Below are positions 38,586-46,452 of a DNA stretch of 64,000 bases, piece by piece; positions within the stretch are counted from its first letter, which is position 1, and the number at the start of each line of letters is the position of its first letter. The notes beneath the pieces are model-generated. The model was given only the letters and a program-made list of their open reading frames with translations. It did no database searches and was not told the DNA's origin. The position numbers and the translations under genes were made by a program. The DNA is taken from NCBI GenBank assembly GCA_016177775.1, contig JACOUQ010000027.1, positions 36,268 to 100,267 of the forward strand, given 5' to 3'. Source of the stretch: Geobacter sp. GTDB taxonomy: Bacteria > Desulfobacterota > Desulfuromonadia > Geobacterales > Geobacteraceae.

Positions 38586-38670
38586 CAAATAAGCAGACAG
38601 TCGTACCGATATTTTCTGTTGGATAGAAAAATCTCAGCATATTCGCGGAGATATCGACATGCCGCCAATT

Positions 38671-38686
38671 TGGCACGCCAAATGCT
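38671..38686 (+). promoter_or_regulatory. Sigma-54 promoter of nifEN
   Basis: TGGCACGCCAAATGCT keeps GG and GC ten bases apart. Start of transcription is expected near 38698, inside a leader with a terminator. The rest of the 38441-38791 interval shows no gene. Confidence 0.88.
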
Positions 38687-38729
38687 CAAGAAGAATCAAC
38701 TGGCAGTTTCACCGTGAGTCGCATTGGCA

Positions 38730-38765
38730 AAGGCGCCTGCATCCGACGAGATGAGGCGCCTTTTT
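38730..38765 (+). terminator. Intrinsic terminator in nifEN leader
   Basis: AAGGCGCCT pairs with AGGCGCCTT around a 15-base loop, followed by a T-run, 27 bases before the nifEN ATG. The 5' arm is within the same GGCAAAGGCGC motif seen in the nifH leader; the competing GGC[AAAGGC]GCC hairpin can be extended by a GCA/TGC pairing. Confidence 0.82.
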
Positions 38766-38791
38766 GTTTCAGGCAGGAAATTGAGGTTCAT

Positions 38792-41551
38792 ATGGCAAGA
38801 CCCGATTATTACGACGCACCCGAATGCGATACCCATAACGAAAAGGGCGCCCCCAAGTTCTGCAAGAAATCGGAGCCGGGAGAAGGGACCGAGCGCTCCT
38901 GCGCCTACGACGGCGCCCGCGTCGTCCTGATGCCGATCACCGACGTGATCCACCTGGTGCACGGCCCCATCGCCTGCGCCGGCAACTCCTGGGACAACCG
39001 GGGTGCCCGCTCGTCGGACTCCCAGCTCTACCGGCGCGGTTTCACCACCGAGATGCTGGAGAACGACGTGGTGTTCGGTGGCGAAAAGAAGCTCTACAAG
39101 GCGATCCGGGAACTGGCTGAACGCTACCCCGAGGCAAAGGCGATCTTCGTCTATGCCACCTGCGTCACCGCCATGACCGGCGACGACGTGGAGGCGGTCT
39201 GCACGGCGGCCGGTGAGAAAGTGTCCATGCCGGTCATACCTGTCAACACCCCCGGCTTCATCGGCGACAAGAACATCGGCAACCGCCTGGCGGGAGAGGT
39301 GCTGTTCAAGCATGTCATCGGCACGGCCGAGCCCGAGAATGTTGGGGAGTATCCGATCAACCTGATCGGCGAGTACAACATTGCCGGCGACCTCTGGGGG
39401 ATGCTCCCACTGTTCGACCGGCTCGGCATCCAGGTCCTCTCCTGCTTTTCCGGGGACGCAAAATTCGATGACCTCCGCTACGCCCACCGGGCGAAGCTCA
39501 ACGTGATCATCTGCTCCAAATCGCTCACCAACCTGGCGAAGAAGATGCAAAAAAACTTCGGCATGCCCTATATCGAGGAGTCGTTCTACGGCATGACCGA
39601 CACGGCCAAGGCCCTGCGGGACATAGCGCGGGAACTGGACGACGCCGTAGGGGGGCTTGAGAAGCGGGTGATGCAGGACCGGGTGGAGCGGCTCATCGAG
39701 GAAGAAGAGGAGAAGTGCCGCGAGCGTATCGCCCCCTACCGGGCGAAGCTGGAGGGGAAGCGGTCGGTCCTCTTCACCGGCGGGGTGAAGACCTGGTCCA
39801 TGGTGAACGCTCTGCGGGAGCTGGGGGTGGAGATCCTCGCCGCCGGCACCCAGAACTCCACACTGGAAGACTTTTACAGGATGAAGGCGCTCATGCACAA
39901 GGACGCCCGCATCATCGACGATACCTCGACGGCCGGCCTTCTCCAGGTCATGTACGAGAAGATGCCCGACCTGATCGTGGCCGGAGGGAAGACCAAGTTC
40001 CTGGCGCTCAAAACCAAGACCCCTTTCCTGGACATCAACCACGGCCGCTCCCACCCCTATGCCGGTTACGAGGGGATGGTGACATTCGCCAAACAGCTCG
40101 ACCTCACCGTGAACAACCCAATCTGGCCGGTCCTGAACGGCAAGGCTCCGTGGGAGAAAAGCGCGGGGGAAGTCACGGCAGACGCGGCGCTGGTGGCCGG
40201 ACACGCTGAAACATATCTTTCCGAGGACATGAAGGAATCGCGGGTCAAGGTGCCAACCAAAAACGCCACGGTCAACCCCCAGAAGAACTCGCCGGCCCTC
40301 GGCGCCACCCTGGCCTACCTCGGGATAGATTCCATGCTCGGCCTCCTGCACGGCGCCCAGGGATGCTCCACCTTCATCCGCCTCCAGCTCTCCCGCCACT
40401 TCAAGGAGTCGATCGCCCTCAACTCCACCAGCATGAGCGAGGATACCGCCATCTTCGGCGGCTGGGAAAACCTGAAAAAGGGGATCAAGCGGGTGATCGA
40501 GAAGTTCCACCCGACTGTGGTGGGGGTAATGACCTCGGGGCTTACCGAGACAATGGGTGACGACGTCCGGAGCGCCATCGCCCACTATCGCCAGGAAAAC
40601 CCGGAGCATGCGGACATCCCCATTATCCATGCCTCAACGCCCGACTACTGCGGTTCGCTCCAGGAGGGTTATGCGGCTGCCGTGGAGGCTATAGTGGCTG
40701 GCATCCCGGTGGAGGGAGAAATCGTCAAGGGGCAGGTAACCATCCTCCCCGGCGCCTTCCTCACCCCTGCGGATATAGAGGAGGTGAAGGAGATCGTGGA
40801 ATCGTTCGGCCTGGAGCCGCTGGTCGTCCCCGACATCTCCTGCGCCCTGGACGGCCACATCGACGAGACCGTCTCTCCCCTCTCCATGGGTGGGGTTTCG
40901 GTGGAACGGATCCGTCTGGCGGGCAGGAGCGAGGCAACAATTTATCTGGGCGATTCCCTGGCGAAGGCCGCCGAGAGCCTCAAGGCTAAATTCGGCATCC
41001 CCGCTTACGGCTTCACCTCCATCACCGGCCTTGCCGAGGTCGACCGGCTCATGGAGGTCCTCTCGACCATCAGCGGCAGGCCGGTTCCCGAAAAGCACCG
41101 CCGCTGGAGAAGCCGCCTCATGGACGCCATGGTCGATTCCCACTACCAGTTCGGCAACAAGAAGGTGACCATCGCCCTGGAGGCCGATAACCTGAAGGTG
41201 ATGACCGGCTTCCTCGCCGGCATGGGGTGCGAGATACAGGCGGCCTTGAGCGCCACCCGCACCAAGGGGCTCGATGCCCTCCCCTCGGAGAACGTCTTCG
41301 TCGGCGACCTGGAGGACCTGGAGACAGCAGCAGCCGGGAGCGACCTCATTGTTGCCAACTCCAACGGCCGCCAGGCAGCGGCGAAGCTCGGCATCAAGGC
41401 CCATCTGCGGGCCGGGCTGCCGGTGTTCGACCGGCTCGGCGCCCATCAGAAGATGTGGGTCGGCTACCGGGGGACGCTGAATCTCCTGTTCGAGACGGCC
41501 AATATCTTCCAGGCAAATGCGAAAGAAGCGCAGAAACTGGCGCATAATTAA
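38792..41551 (+). CDS. nifEN: Fused NifE-NifN FeMo-cofactor assembly scaffold
   Basis: One 919-residue chain contains NifE (residues 1 to about 470) and NifN (about 486-919), the scaffold on which NifB-cofactor is matured to FeMo-cofactor. Cysteines that bind the 4Fe-4S clusters are present: CAYDGAR, GPIACAGNSW and YATCVTAMTGDD in the NifE half, and HGAQGCSTFIR in the NifN half. The separate proteins form a tetramer in most diazotrophs; fusion is known in Geobacter relatives. The ATG at 38792 lies after the leader terminator. The upstream in-frame extension would cross that terminator and is rejected. The fusion is continuous with no sign of frameshift. Confidence 0.97.
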   Translation: MARPDYYDAPECDTHNEKGAPKFCKKSEPGEGTERSCAYDGARVVLMPITDVIHLVHGPIACAGNSWDNRGARSSDSQLYRRGFTTEMLENDVVFGGEKKLYKAIRELAERYPEAKAIFVYATCVTAMTGDDVEAVCTAAGEKVSMPVIPVNTPGFIGDKNIGNRLAGEVLFKHVIGTAEPENVGEYPINLIGEYNIAGDLWGMLPLFDRLGIQVLSCFSGDAKFDDLRYAHRAKLNVIICSKSLTNLAKKMQKNFGMPYIEESFYGMTDTAKALRDIARELDDAVGGLEKRVMQDRVERLIEEEEEKCRERIAPYRAKLEGKRSVLFTGGVKTWSMVNALRELGVEILAAGTQNSTLEDFYRMKALMHKDARIIDDTSTAGLLQVMYEKMPDLIVAGGKTKFLALKTKTPFLDINHGRSHPYAGYEGMVTFAKQLDLTVNNPIWPVLNGKAPWEKSAGEVTADAALVAGHAETYLSEDMKESRVKVPTKNATVNPQKNSPALGATLAYLGIDSMLGLLHGAQGCSTFIRLQLSRHFKESIALNSTSMSEDTAIFGGWENLKKGIKRVIEKFHPTVVGVMTSGLTETMGDDVRSAIAHYRQENPEHADIPIIHASTPDYCGSLQEGYAAAVEAIVAGIPVEGEIVKGQVTILPGAFLTPADIEEVKEIVESFGLEPLVVPDISCALDGHIDETVSPLSMGGVSVERIRLAGRSEATIYLGDSLAKAAESLKAKFGIPAYGFTSITGLAEVDRLMEVLSTISGRPVPEKHRRWRSRLMDAMVDSHYQFGNKKVTIALEADNLKVMTGFLAGMGCEIQAALSATRTKGLDALPSENVFVGDLEDLETAAAGSDLIVANSNGRQAAAKLGIKAHLRAGLPVFDRLGAHQKMWVGYRGTLNLLFETANIFQANAKEAQKLAHN

Positions 41552-41559
41552 ACGGGATA

Positions 41560-41711
41560 TTTGCCACAGAGCCACAGAGACCCGGAGAGAGACGTAAAGC
41601 GAAGAAAAACAAGTTTTGGGGTTAAACCCGAAAAAGATTTCCGTTCAGTTTTGTATCTGCTTAAAAACGAATTAAATGGTTTTCTCCGTGCCTCTGTGTC
41701 TCTGTGGCAAA
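41560..41711. repeat. GCCACAGAG inverted-repeat element, copy 1
   Basis: About 150 bp, bounded by TTTGCCACAGAGCCACAGAG and the complementary CTCTGTGTCTCTGTGGCAAA. It has no coding capacity and looks like a MITE. It lies between nifEN and nifX; a second copy is in the nuoF-nuoG spacer. Confidence 0.8.
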
Positions 41712-41728
41712 AATGAAAGGTGGTTACC

Positions 41729-42115
41729 ATGAAAATAGCCTTTACCAGCAAGACCGGCGAGATCATCGACGAGCATTTCGGCCAGTGCACTGGCTTCCAT
41801 GTCTGGGAAATCGGCCCGGAGGAGGCGACCTTCCTGACCAAGGTAAGCGCCATCACCACGGCCGAGGACGAAGAGGACCGGATCGCGGCCCGGGCCAACG
41901 CCATTGCCGACTGCGCCATCGTCTACACCATGCAGATCGGCGGCCCGGCCGCGGCTAAACTGGTGGCCCGGAAGATCCACCCCATGAAGACCAACACCGA
42001 AGTGCCGGTTGCGGAAATTGTTGCCAAGCTCCAGGAAGTGCTGAGGGGAAATCCGCCACCGTGGCTCAGGAAGGCGATGAACAAGGACAATGCGACGTCT
42101 TTCGACGAGGAATAA
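41729..42115 (+). CDS. nifX: NifX-like FeMo-cofactor-binding protein
   Basis: The 128-residue protein belongs to the dinitrogenase iron-molybdenum cofactor biosynthesis family (NifX/NafY/NifB C-terminal type). It has IAFTSKTGEIIDEHFGQC at the start and the IVYTMQIGGPAAAKLV segment. NifX binds NifB-cofactor or a precursor and hands it to NifEN. The C-terminal extension PPPWLRKAMNK is typical of NifX proteins in this clade. I use the ATG at 41729 after AGGTGG. Confidence 0.9.
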   Translation: MKIAFTSKTGEIIDEHFGQCTGFHVWEIGPEEATFLTKVSAITTAEDEEDRIAARANAIADCAIVYTMQIGGPAAAKLVARKIHPMKTNTEVPVAEIVAKLQEVLRGNPPPWLRKAMNKDNATSFDEE

Positions 42116-42118
42116 CCA

Positions 42119-42195
42119 ACAGGGACTAGGGGCTAGGGATTAGGGACTGGTTAAAAGCCTTTGCCAATCCCTAATCCCCAGTCCCTAATCCCTAA
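42119..42195. repeat. GGGACTAGGG/CCCTAATCCC inverted repeat
   Basis: Runs of AGGGACTAGGGG-like units are followed by the complementary CCCTAATCCCCAGTCCC units. It belongs to the GGGGAC repeat family and fills the nifX-ferredoxin spacer. Confidence 0.7.
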
Positions 42196-42217
42196 AAAAA
42201 TACGGAGGAAAAGTAAA

Positions 42218-42481
42218 ATGGCTTACATCACAGGACTCAGAAGAAACAAAACCGAGTACACCCCGGAATTCATCAAGACTATCGATGCGGAGACCTGCAT
42301 CGGCTGCGCTCGCTGTTACAAGGTCTGCGCCCACGACGTGCTCACATTCGAAGAGGTGGACGAGGACGATTCGGCCAAGATGTACATGAAGGTATCAAAC
42401 CCGGACAACTGTATCGGCTGCCAGGCCTGCGGCAGGACCTGCTCCAAGAAGTGCTTCAGCTTCGAGCCGGTGGTGCTGTAA
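42218..42481 (+). CDS. nif-associated 2[4Fe-4S] ferredoxin (ferredoxin III type)
   Basis: This 87-residue ferredoxin has two cluster motifs: CIGCARCYKVC near residue 28 and CIGCQACGRTCSKKC near 67. It matches the nif-specific ferredoxin III family found beside nifX. It may supply electrons to nitrogenase or to cofactor assembly. The start follows ACGGAGGAAA. Upstream in-frame codons lie in a repeat and are rejected. Confidence 0.9.
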   Translation: MAYITGLRRNKTEYTPEFIKTIDAETCIGCARCYKVCAHDVLTFEEVDEDDSAKMYMKVSNPDNCIGCQACGRTCSKKCFSFEPVVL

Positions 42482-42499
42482 GGTATAAATTGGTGATTT

Positions 42500-42525
42500 G
42501 TAGAGACGCATAACATGCGTCTCTG
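42500..42525. repeat. GTAGAGACGCAT hairpin
   Basis: GAGACGCAT and ATGCGTCTC pair around AAC. It is a REP-like hairpin in the spacer before the second nifX-like gene. Confidence 0.6.
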
Positions 42526-42549
42526 CAATAACCATTCAGGAGGTTAACC

Positions 42550-42879
42550 ATGCTCATCGCTGTTGCCTCAAAAGACGGCAGGGAGATCAACCAGCATTTC
42601 GGCCATGCGGAACGCTTCCTCATCTATGATGTGGAAGGGAGCGATGCCAAGCTGGTTGACGAGAAAAAGGTGGAGCGTTACTGCTCCTACGAGCCGAATC
42701 ACCCGATGCGCGCCCCGCTGCTCAAGGCCATCGCCGATGCTCTTCAGGGATGCCGGGCCATAGTCTGCGCCCAGGTCGGCCAGGCTCCGCAGATGGAGAT
42801 GGAGCGGCTCGGGCTGGATACGTTCGTGGCTGAAGGGGCGATCAAGCCGACGCTGCTGGAGCTGGCGAAAGTATTATAG
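42550..42879 (+). CDS. Second NifX/NifB-C-like cofactor-binding protein
   Basis: The 109-residue protein is again of the dinitrogenase cofactor biosynthesis family (IAVASKDGREINQHFGHAERF, with the IVCAQVGQAP segment). It resembles the C-terminal domain of long NifB proteins. Since NifB in this window lacks that domain, this gene may provide it as a separate protein. A CAGGAGG site precedes the ATG. Confidence 0.85.
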   Translation: MLIAVASKDGREINQHFGHAERFLIYDVEGSDAKLVDEKKVERYCSYEPNHPMRAPLLKAIADALQGCRAIVCAQVGQAPQMEMERLGLDTFVAEGAIKPTLLELAKVL

Positions 42880-43056
42880 GTTTTGATTGAGCCACAACGG
42901 GCGAGAGATTTCGGGTTCTGGCAAGGCTTTGCAAGCATTCAGGCGGAGGCGTGGTACCCAATGGGCATAAACAGCGCCACGTCGCACAACTGAATGCGCA
43001 GCAAAACGAAGCCAGGTTCCGGAAGGTCTCGTCCGCTCACGATGAGGTGATGACCC

Positions 43057-43851
43057 ATGCATAGTTCCGGCTTCAACCTGTGCAACCTCCCCCCCTGGGT
43101 CATCGCTTCGCGGCATTTCAATGAAAACCCGCAGCCGTTGGAGATCCAGGGGGTCAGGCAGGCGAACCGCTTTCTTTTCGAGAAGCTGGGCGCCATTGCC
43201 TCGGCCGAGGAGCGCGCGCTTGTCTTCAACGACTATATGTCTGTCAAGTTCCAGCTCCACCACTACCAGGACCAGACATCCTGCGCCAGCAAGAGCCTGA
43301 AGAACAGCTATCTGCGCTACCTGCGCGGCTGGATGATGGACTCCAATTCCATCGAAGGGGCTGTCCTCAAGGGATGGGTTGAAAGCCGCATGGGCATCCC
43401 TCCCTCCTTCCACAAGATCCGGATACCCGGCATCCACAGCGAAGAGTACATGACCTTCGCCATCGACCGGACCAACGGGAGCAAGCGGACCAACGCCATC
43501 AACTCCCAGCTAGACCTCCTCTATGAATTCTGCCAATACGAACTGGCCCGCCGCTTTCCCGCCAAAAATATCATGACCCTGTATCGCGGCACTTACGACG
43601 CCGCTGAGCACGACCTGCTGGATTTCATCTCCAAACGCGAGCAGATAGTGCGGCTCAACAACCTCGTCTCACTCACCTCCGACGAAGAACGGGCCTGGGA
43701 GTTCGGCTCAACGGTCTGGGAAGTAAAAGTGCCGGCAGTGAAGGTCTTTTTCTTTGATCGTCTCTTCCCGTCAAGCATCATGAAGGGTGAAGGAGAGTGC
43801 ATCGTCATCGGGGGGGAATACAGGGTCAAGCGGATAATGTGCACGATTTGA
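43057..43851 (+). CDS. draT: Dinitrogenase reductase ADP-ribosyltransferase
   Basis: The 264-residue enzyme uses NAD+ to ADP-ribosylate an arginine of NifH and so switches nitrogenase off when ammonium appears or energy drops. It is recognised by the DraT pattern NLPPWVIASRHFN, PLEIQGVRQANRFLF, DYMSVKFQLH and the ADP-ribosyltransferase core NIMTLYRGTYDA. GAGGTGAT precedes the ATG. Its antagonist draG is 1.3 kb away on the opposite strand, and the target Arg is present in NifH. Confidence 0.92.
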   Translation: MHSSGFNLCNLPPWVIASRHFNENPQPLEIQGVRQANRFLFEKLGAIASAEERALVFNDYMSVKFQLHHYQDQTSCASKSLKNSYLRYLRGWMMDSNSIEGAVLKGWVESRMGIPPSFHKIRIPGIHSEEYMTFAIDRTNGSKRTNAINSQLDLLYEFCQYELARRFPAKNIMTLYRGTYDAAEHDLLDFISKREQIVRLNNLVSLTSDEERAWEFGSTVWEVKVPAVKVFFFDRLFPSSIMKGEGECIVIGGEYRVKRIMCTI

Positions 43852-43867
43852 GGCAATGCCTCGTAAT

Positions 43868-45058
43868 TCACACCGTTTTCTTGAACTCAATCCCCAACAG
43901 GGTTATGTCGTCACCAGGGGAAAAGCTGTTGCCGAAACCCATGAGAGAGGACATGATGTCTATGCACGCCGCCTGAAGGGGAAGATAGCGCGTTTTTTGC
44001 AACGTCTCGACGAAACGTTCCTCACCGTAGAGTTCTCCCGCTTCATCGGCATGCTCCACGATGCCGTCCGTGTAGAGAAAGAGCCTGTCCCCCTCCTTCA
44101 TGTGAATTTCACCCTCTTCGAAAATGATATTTTCCTCCACACCGATAATCGGCCCCCCCTCTCTCAGCCACTCGACCCGGCCATCCCTGCCCAGGTGGAC
44201 CGGCAAGGGATTCGCAGCGTTGCTGTAGCGCACCGTACCAGTCCTCACATCCAGCAGAAGGTAACAGACCGTAAAAAACTTGTCAAACCGCTCAATGGGG
44301 TATTCCCGGTTCAGCTCGGCCAGAACCTCCGCGGGCGAGATGAGCTCGTAGTAAGGCGGCCTGTTTATGGATTTCTTCAGGAGGTTCCCCACGAAGGGGT
44401 TGAGGGATTGGGCCACGGAAGTGGTAATCATGGCCGCAGGGACGCCTGATCCGCACACATCAAGCACATATGCCCCGATATGGTTTTCATCGAGCTTGAA
44501 CACATTGAAGAGGTCCCCGCCAACCTTGTAGGAAGGGATGAACTGCCAGGCGAAGTCGAACGATTCAACGATCGGCGGGGCATGGGGGAGTAGGCTTTGC
44601 TGGATCAGGGCCGCGGACTTCAGGCTTTCGTCGGTCTGGTGCTCTTTTTCAAGGAGGGTGCTGCGGGTTTTTTTCAGCGATTCCGACAGTTGGTGGAGAT
44701 TGAGAAAATTCCTGATCCTGGTCTGGATCTCCCGTTCATTGAAGGGCTTGCTGATATAGTCCAGCGCCCCCAACTCAAGCCCCTTTACGCTCCCGAGCGT
44801 TATCCCCCATCCCGAGAGGAGAAGAAGGGGGATATCCGCGGTCTGGTCGGAATTTTTGAGGGCATTGCATAGTTTGTGGCCATCCTGTTCCGGCATTGCG
44901 GTGTTTATGAGCACCACGTCCGGGTGCTCCCGCAGGACCAAGTCTATCGCCTCGCTCCCGTTAGAGGCTTCCAGCAGCTCATAAGGCTCATCCCTGAGAA
45001 TGGCGCACAATTTCTTCCGGTTTGCCGGGCTGTCGTCCACGATCAAGACCTTGGGCAT
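43868..45058 (-). CDS. Degenerate receiver + PP2C (SpoIIE-type) phosphatase
   Basis: The 396-residue protein has an N-terminal response-regulator receiver (residues 1-120), a coiled segment (about 125-160) and a PP2C/RsbU-type phosphatase domain (about 175-396). The phosphatase motifs GGDLFNVFKLD, LDVCGSGVPAAM, YTDGIVEHAD and GDDITLLGIEF are intact. In the receiver the acidic pair DD (8-9) and the lysine in ISKPF are kept, but the phosphoacceptor position reads LINTAMP, with Asn52 in place of Asp. It is therefore unlikely to be switched by normal phosphotransfer. It lies between draT and draG, though convergent with draT. Confidence 0.9.
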   Translation of the reverse strand: MPKVLIVDDSPANRKKLCAILRDEPYELLEASNGSEAIDLVLREHPDVVLINTAMPEQDGHKLCNALKNSDQTADIPLLLLSGWGITLGSVKGLELGALDYISKPFNEREIQTRIRNFLNLHQLSESLKKTRSTLLEKEHQTDESLKSAALIQQSLLPHAPPIVESFDFAWQFIPSYKVGGDLFNVFKLDENHIGAYVLDVCGSGVPAAMITTSVAQSLNPFVGNLLKKSINRPPYYELISPAEVLAELNREYPIERFDKFFTVCYLLLDVRTGTVRYSNAANPLPVHLGRDGRVEWLREGGPIIGVEENIIFEEGEIHMKEGDRLFLYTDGIVEHADEAGELYGEERFVETLQKTRYLPLQAACIDIMSSLMGFGNSFSPGDDITLLGIEFKKTV

Positions 45059-45124
45059 GGCAGTTTGCCTCGATAGAGAAAAAGATTAGCAGTCTCTTTT
45101 ACTATATCCGGCATTCCAGGGGAG

Positions 45125-46039
45125 TCAACCCGCCTTCAAGCCCCCCCTTGCCAGCGGCGAGAAGGTCAACAGCTTTTCCGCCAACAATGAAACCTCGTCG
45201 ATGACTCGCCGGTCCATTCTCTTGATCCAACGCTTCGGTATCTCGTCCATCCCGTAAAACGCCCCCGCCAAGGCGCCGGCAATGGCACCGGTGGTATCCG
45301 CGTCCCCACCCTGGTTGACGGTACTCACCAGGCACTCCTCAAAATCCCTGCTCCGGAAAAAATAGTGCATGACCGTCTGCATGGTATCCACAACATAGCC
45401 GGTGGCGAGTCCGCGGTAGTTGTCGAAGCGGAAATTGTCGCTGACGCTGAACAGCCCCTCCAGCTCCCGCCGTATCCGGTTCCTGGAGTATCCAAGGATC
45501 GCCAGGTGGACGAGCCTGCCGAAGAATATGCAGGCTGCATCCGAAAACGGGTGGTTATGGGTGATGCGTGCCTGCTCGACCGCACATTTTTCCAGCAAGG
45601 CATCGTCGCCCAGCGTATAAAGGGCCACAGGAAGCATCCGCATGACCGCGCCATTGCCGGCATCCCACTGGTTGAACGGGGTTTCCATCACCCCGTTCAG
45701 CATGTAGTTCCGGATCCCCCGGCGGCAGGTGTCTCCCACGTCCACGGGCCTCGATTTCAGCCAGGCGGCGAAGTTGTCGCCAATCCCCTTCAGGTCCCAC
45801 CCCCCTCCCGCGGCAAGGGCGCGGGCAATGCAGAGGGACATCTCGGTGTCGTCGGTCACCTGGCCGGGCTTCAAGCGGAGCCAGCCGCCCCCGACGATCT
45901 CCTGCAGGATTCCGTACTCCGCCCTGATCTCGCTGGCGGTCATAAACTCCACCGGCGCCCCGAGGGAATCGCCGATAGCCAGACCGATGAACGCTGCCTT
46001 GGCCCGTGATTTTATCTCCGCTGTTATGGCTGATGTCAT
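45125..46039 (-). CDS. draG: ADP-ribosyl-[dinitrogen reductase] hydrolase
   Basis: The 304-residue Mn-dependent hydrolase removes ADP-ribose from NifH and reactivates it. Metal-binding acidic motifs of the ADP-ribosylglycohydrolase family are present: TDDTEMSLCIAR near residue 60 and NQGGDADTTGAIAGALAGA near 240. I start at 46039 because the domain begins at once. Codons further up (to 46129) would be translated from a GGGAC repeat. Confidence 0.92.
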   Translation of the reverse strand: MTSAITAEIKSRAKAAFIGLAIGDSLGAPVEFMTASEIRAEYGILQEIVGGGWLRLKPGQVTDDTEMSLCIARALAAGGGWDLKGIGDNFAAWLKSRPVDVGDTCRRGIRNYMLNGVMETPFNQWDAGNGAVMRMLPVALYTLGDDALLEKCAVEQARITHNHPFSDAACIFFGRLVHLAILGYSRNRIRRELEGLFSVSDNFRFDNYRGLATGYVVDTMQTVMHYFFRSRDFEECLVSTVNQGGDADTTGAIAGALAGAFYGMDEIPKRWIKRMDRRVIDEVSLLAEKLLTFSPLARGGLKAG

Positions 46040-46074
46040 GCAGGTGGAGATGCAATATACAATCCGCGAAAGGC

Positions 46075-46104
46075 AGGGACTGGGGACTGGGGACGAGGGA
46101 CTAG
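46075..46104. repeat. GGGGAC-type repeat upstream of draG
   Basis: Tandem GGGACTGGGGACTGG units, same family as at 2111, 27664, 42119 and 48376. Confidence 0.65.
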
Positions 46105-46126
46105 TGAATAGAGGAGTTAGCCGTTC

Positions 46127-46162
46127 CACTCCTCACTCCTCACCCCTCACTCCTCACTCCCC
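46127..46162. repeat. CTCACTC direct repeat
   Basis: About five tandem CTCACTCC/CTCACCCC units lie between draG and nifB. With the preceding GAGGAGT they can also form a short hairpin. Confidence 0.6.
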
Positions 46163-46276
46163 ACCTGCTCAACAAATAGTCACACTTCCATTAAATGGGC
46201 ATCACGTATACTTTTCATCTTGACTGAAAACCTTTCAACACACTGATCTTTCGGTATTTATTCGTATACGGCAAAC

Positions 46277-46292
46277 TGGCACGCTTTCTGCC
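46277..46292 (+). promoter_or_regulatory. Sigma-54 promoter of nifB
   Basis: TGGCACGCTTTCTGCC has GG and GC ten bases apart. The predicted start is near 46304, about 150 bases before nifB. Confidence 0.85.
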
Positions 46293-46313
46293 AATAGAAC
46301 AATCAAAACAACC

Positions 46314-46327
46314 GTACAACGAAGTAC
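46314..46327 (+). promoter_or_regulatory. Leader hairpin with AACGAA loop, nifB
   Basis: GTAC and GTAC pair around AACGAA, a six-base loop with A at position 1 and G at position 4, the signature of ANTAR targets. As DNA it also equals GTAC-N6-GTAC, the site type reported for VnfA/AnfA-like activators, but its place downstream of the promoter favours an RNA role. Confidence 0.5.
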
Positions 46328-46345
46328 TCCCAAAGACAATGAGGC

Positions 46346-46376
46346 CCGGCAGGGATGAATTCCCGCCGGTCTTTTT
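46346..46376 (+). terminator. First intrinsic terminator in nifB leader
   Basis: CCGGC pairs with GCCGG, with an inner GGGA/TCCC stem, followed by CTTTTT. It lies upstream of nifB within the leader. Confidence 0.78.
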
Positions 46377-46385
46377 AGTCCCGCA

Positions 46386-46421
46386 AAGGCGCTGTGACCA
46401 TGATGGTCCTGCGTCTTTTTT
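46386..46421 (+). terminator. Second intrinsic terminator in nifB leader
   Basis: AAGGCGC pairs with GCGTCTT (one G-T pair), with an inner GACCA/TGGTC stem and a T-run. The 5' arm again lies in GCAAAGGCGC, shared with the nifH and nifEN leaders. Confidence 0.75.
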
Positions 46422-46452
46422 CGTGCTTCGCTGCAAAAGAAAGGAGTTCGAT

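Noticed and set aside
38698..38729. A first six-base-loop hairpin in the nifEN leader
   Set aside because: I could not build a convincing stem with a hexaloop here, unlike in the nifH and nifB leaders.
38714..38791. N-terminal extension of nifEN
   Set aside because: It crosses the leader terminator; the ATG at 38792 begins the conserved protein.
38696..40630. 644-residue open frame antisense to nifEN
   Set aside because: A shadow of nifEN with no family match; it would also run through the nifEN leader.
42119..42195. Repeats resembling a CRISPR array
   Set aside because: The GGGAC units are short, degenerate and partly inverted, with no constant repeat and unique-spacer pattern and no cas genes.
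42935..42950. Sigma-54-like TGGCAAGGCTTTGCA upstream of draT
   Set aside because: The GG and GC doublets are only nine bases apart, one short of the strict spacing, and the -24 box is imperfect.
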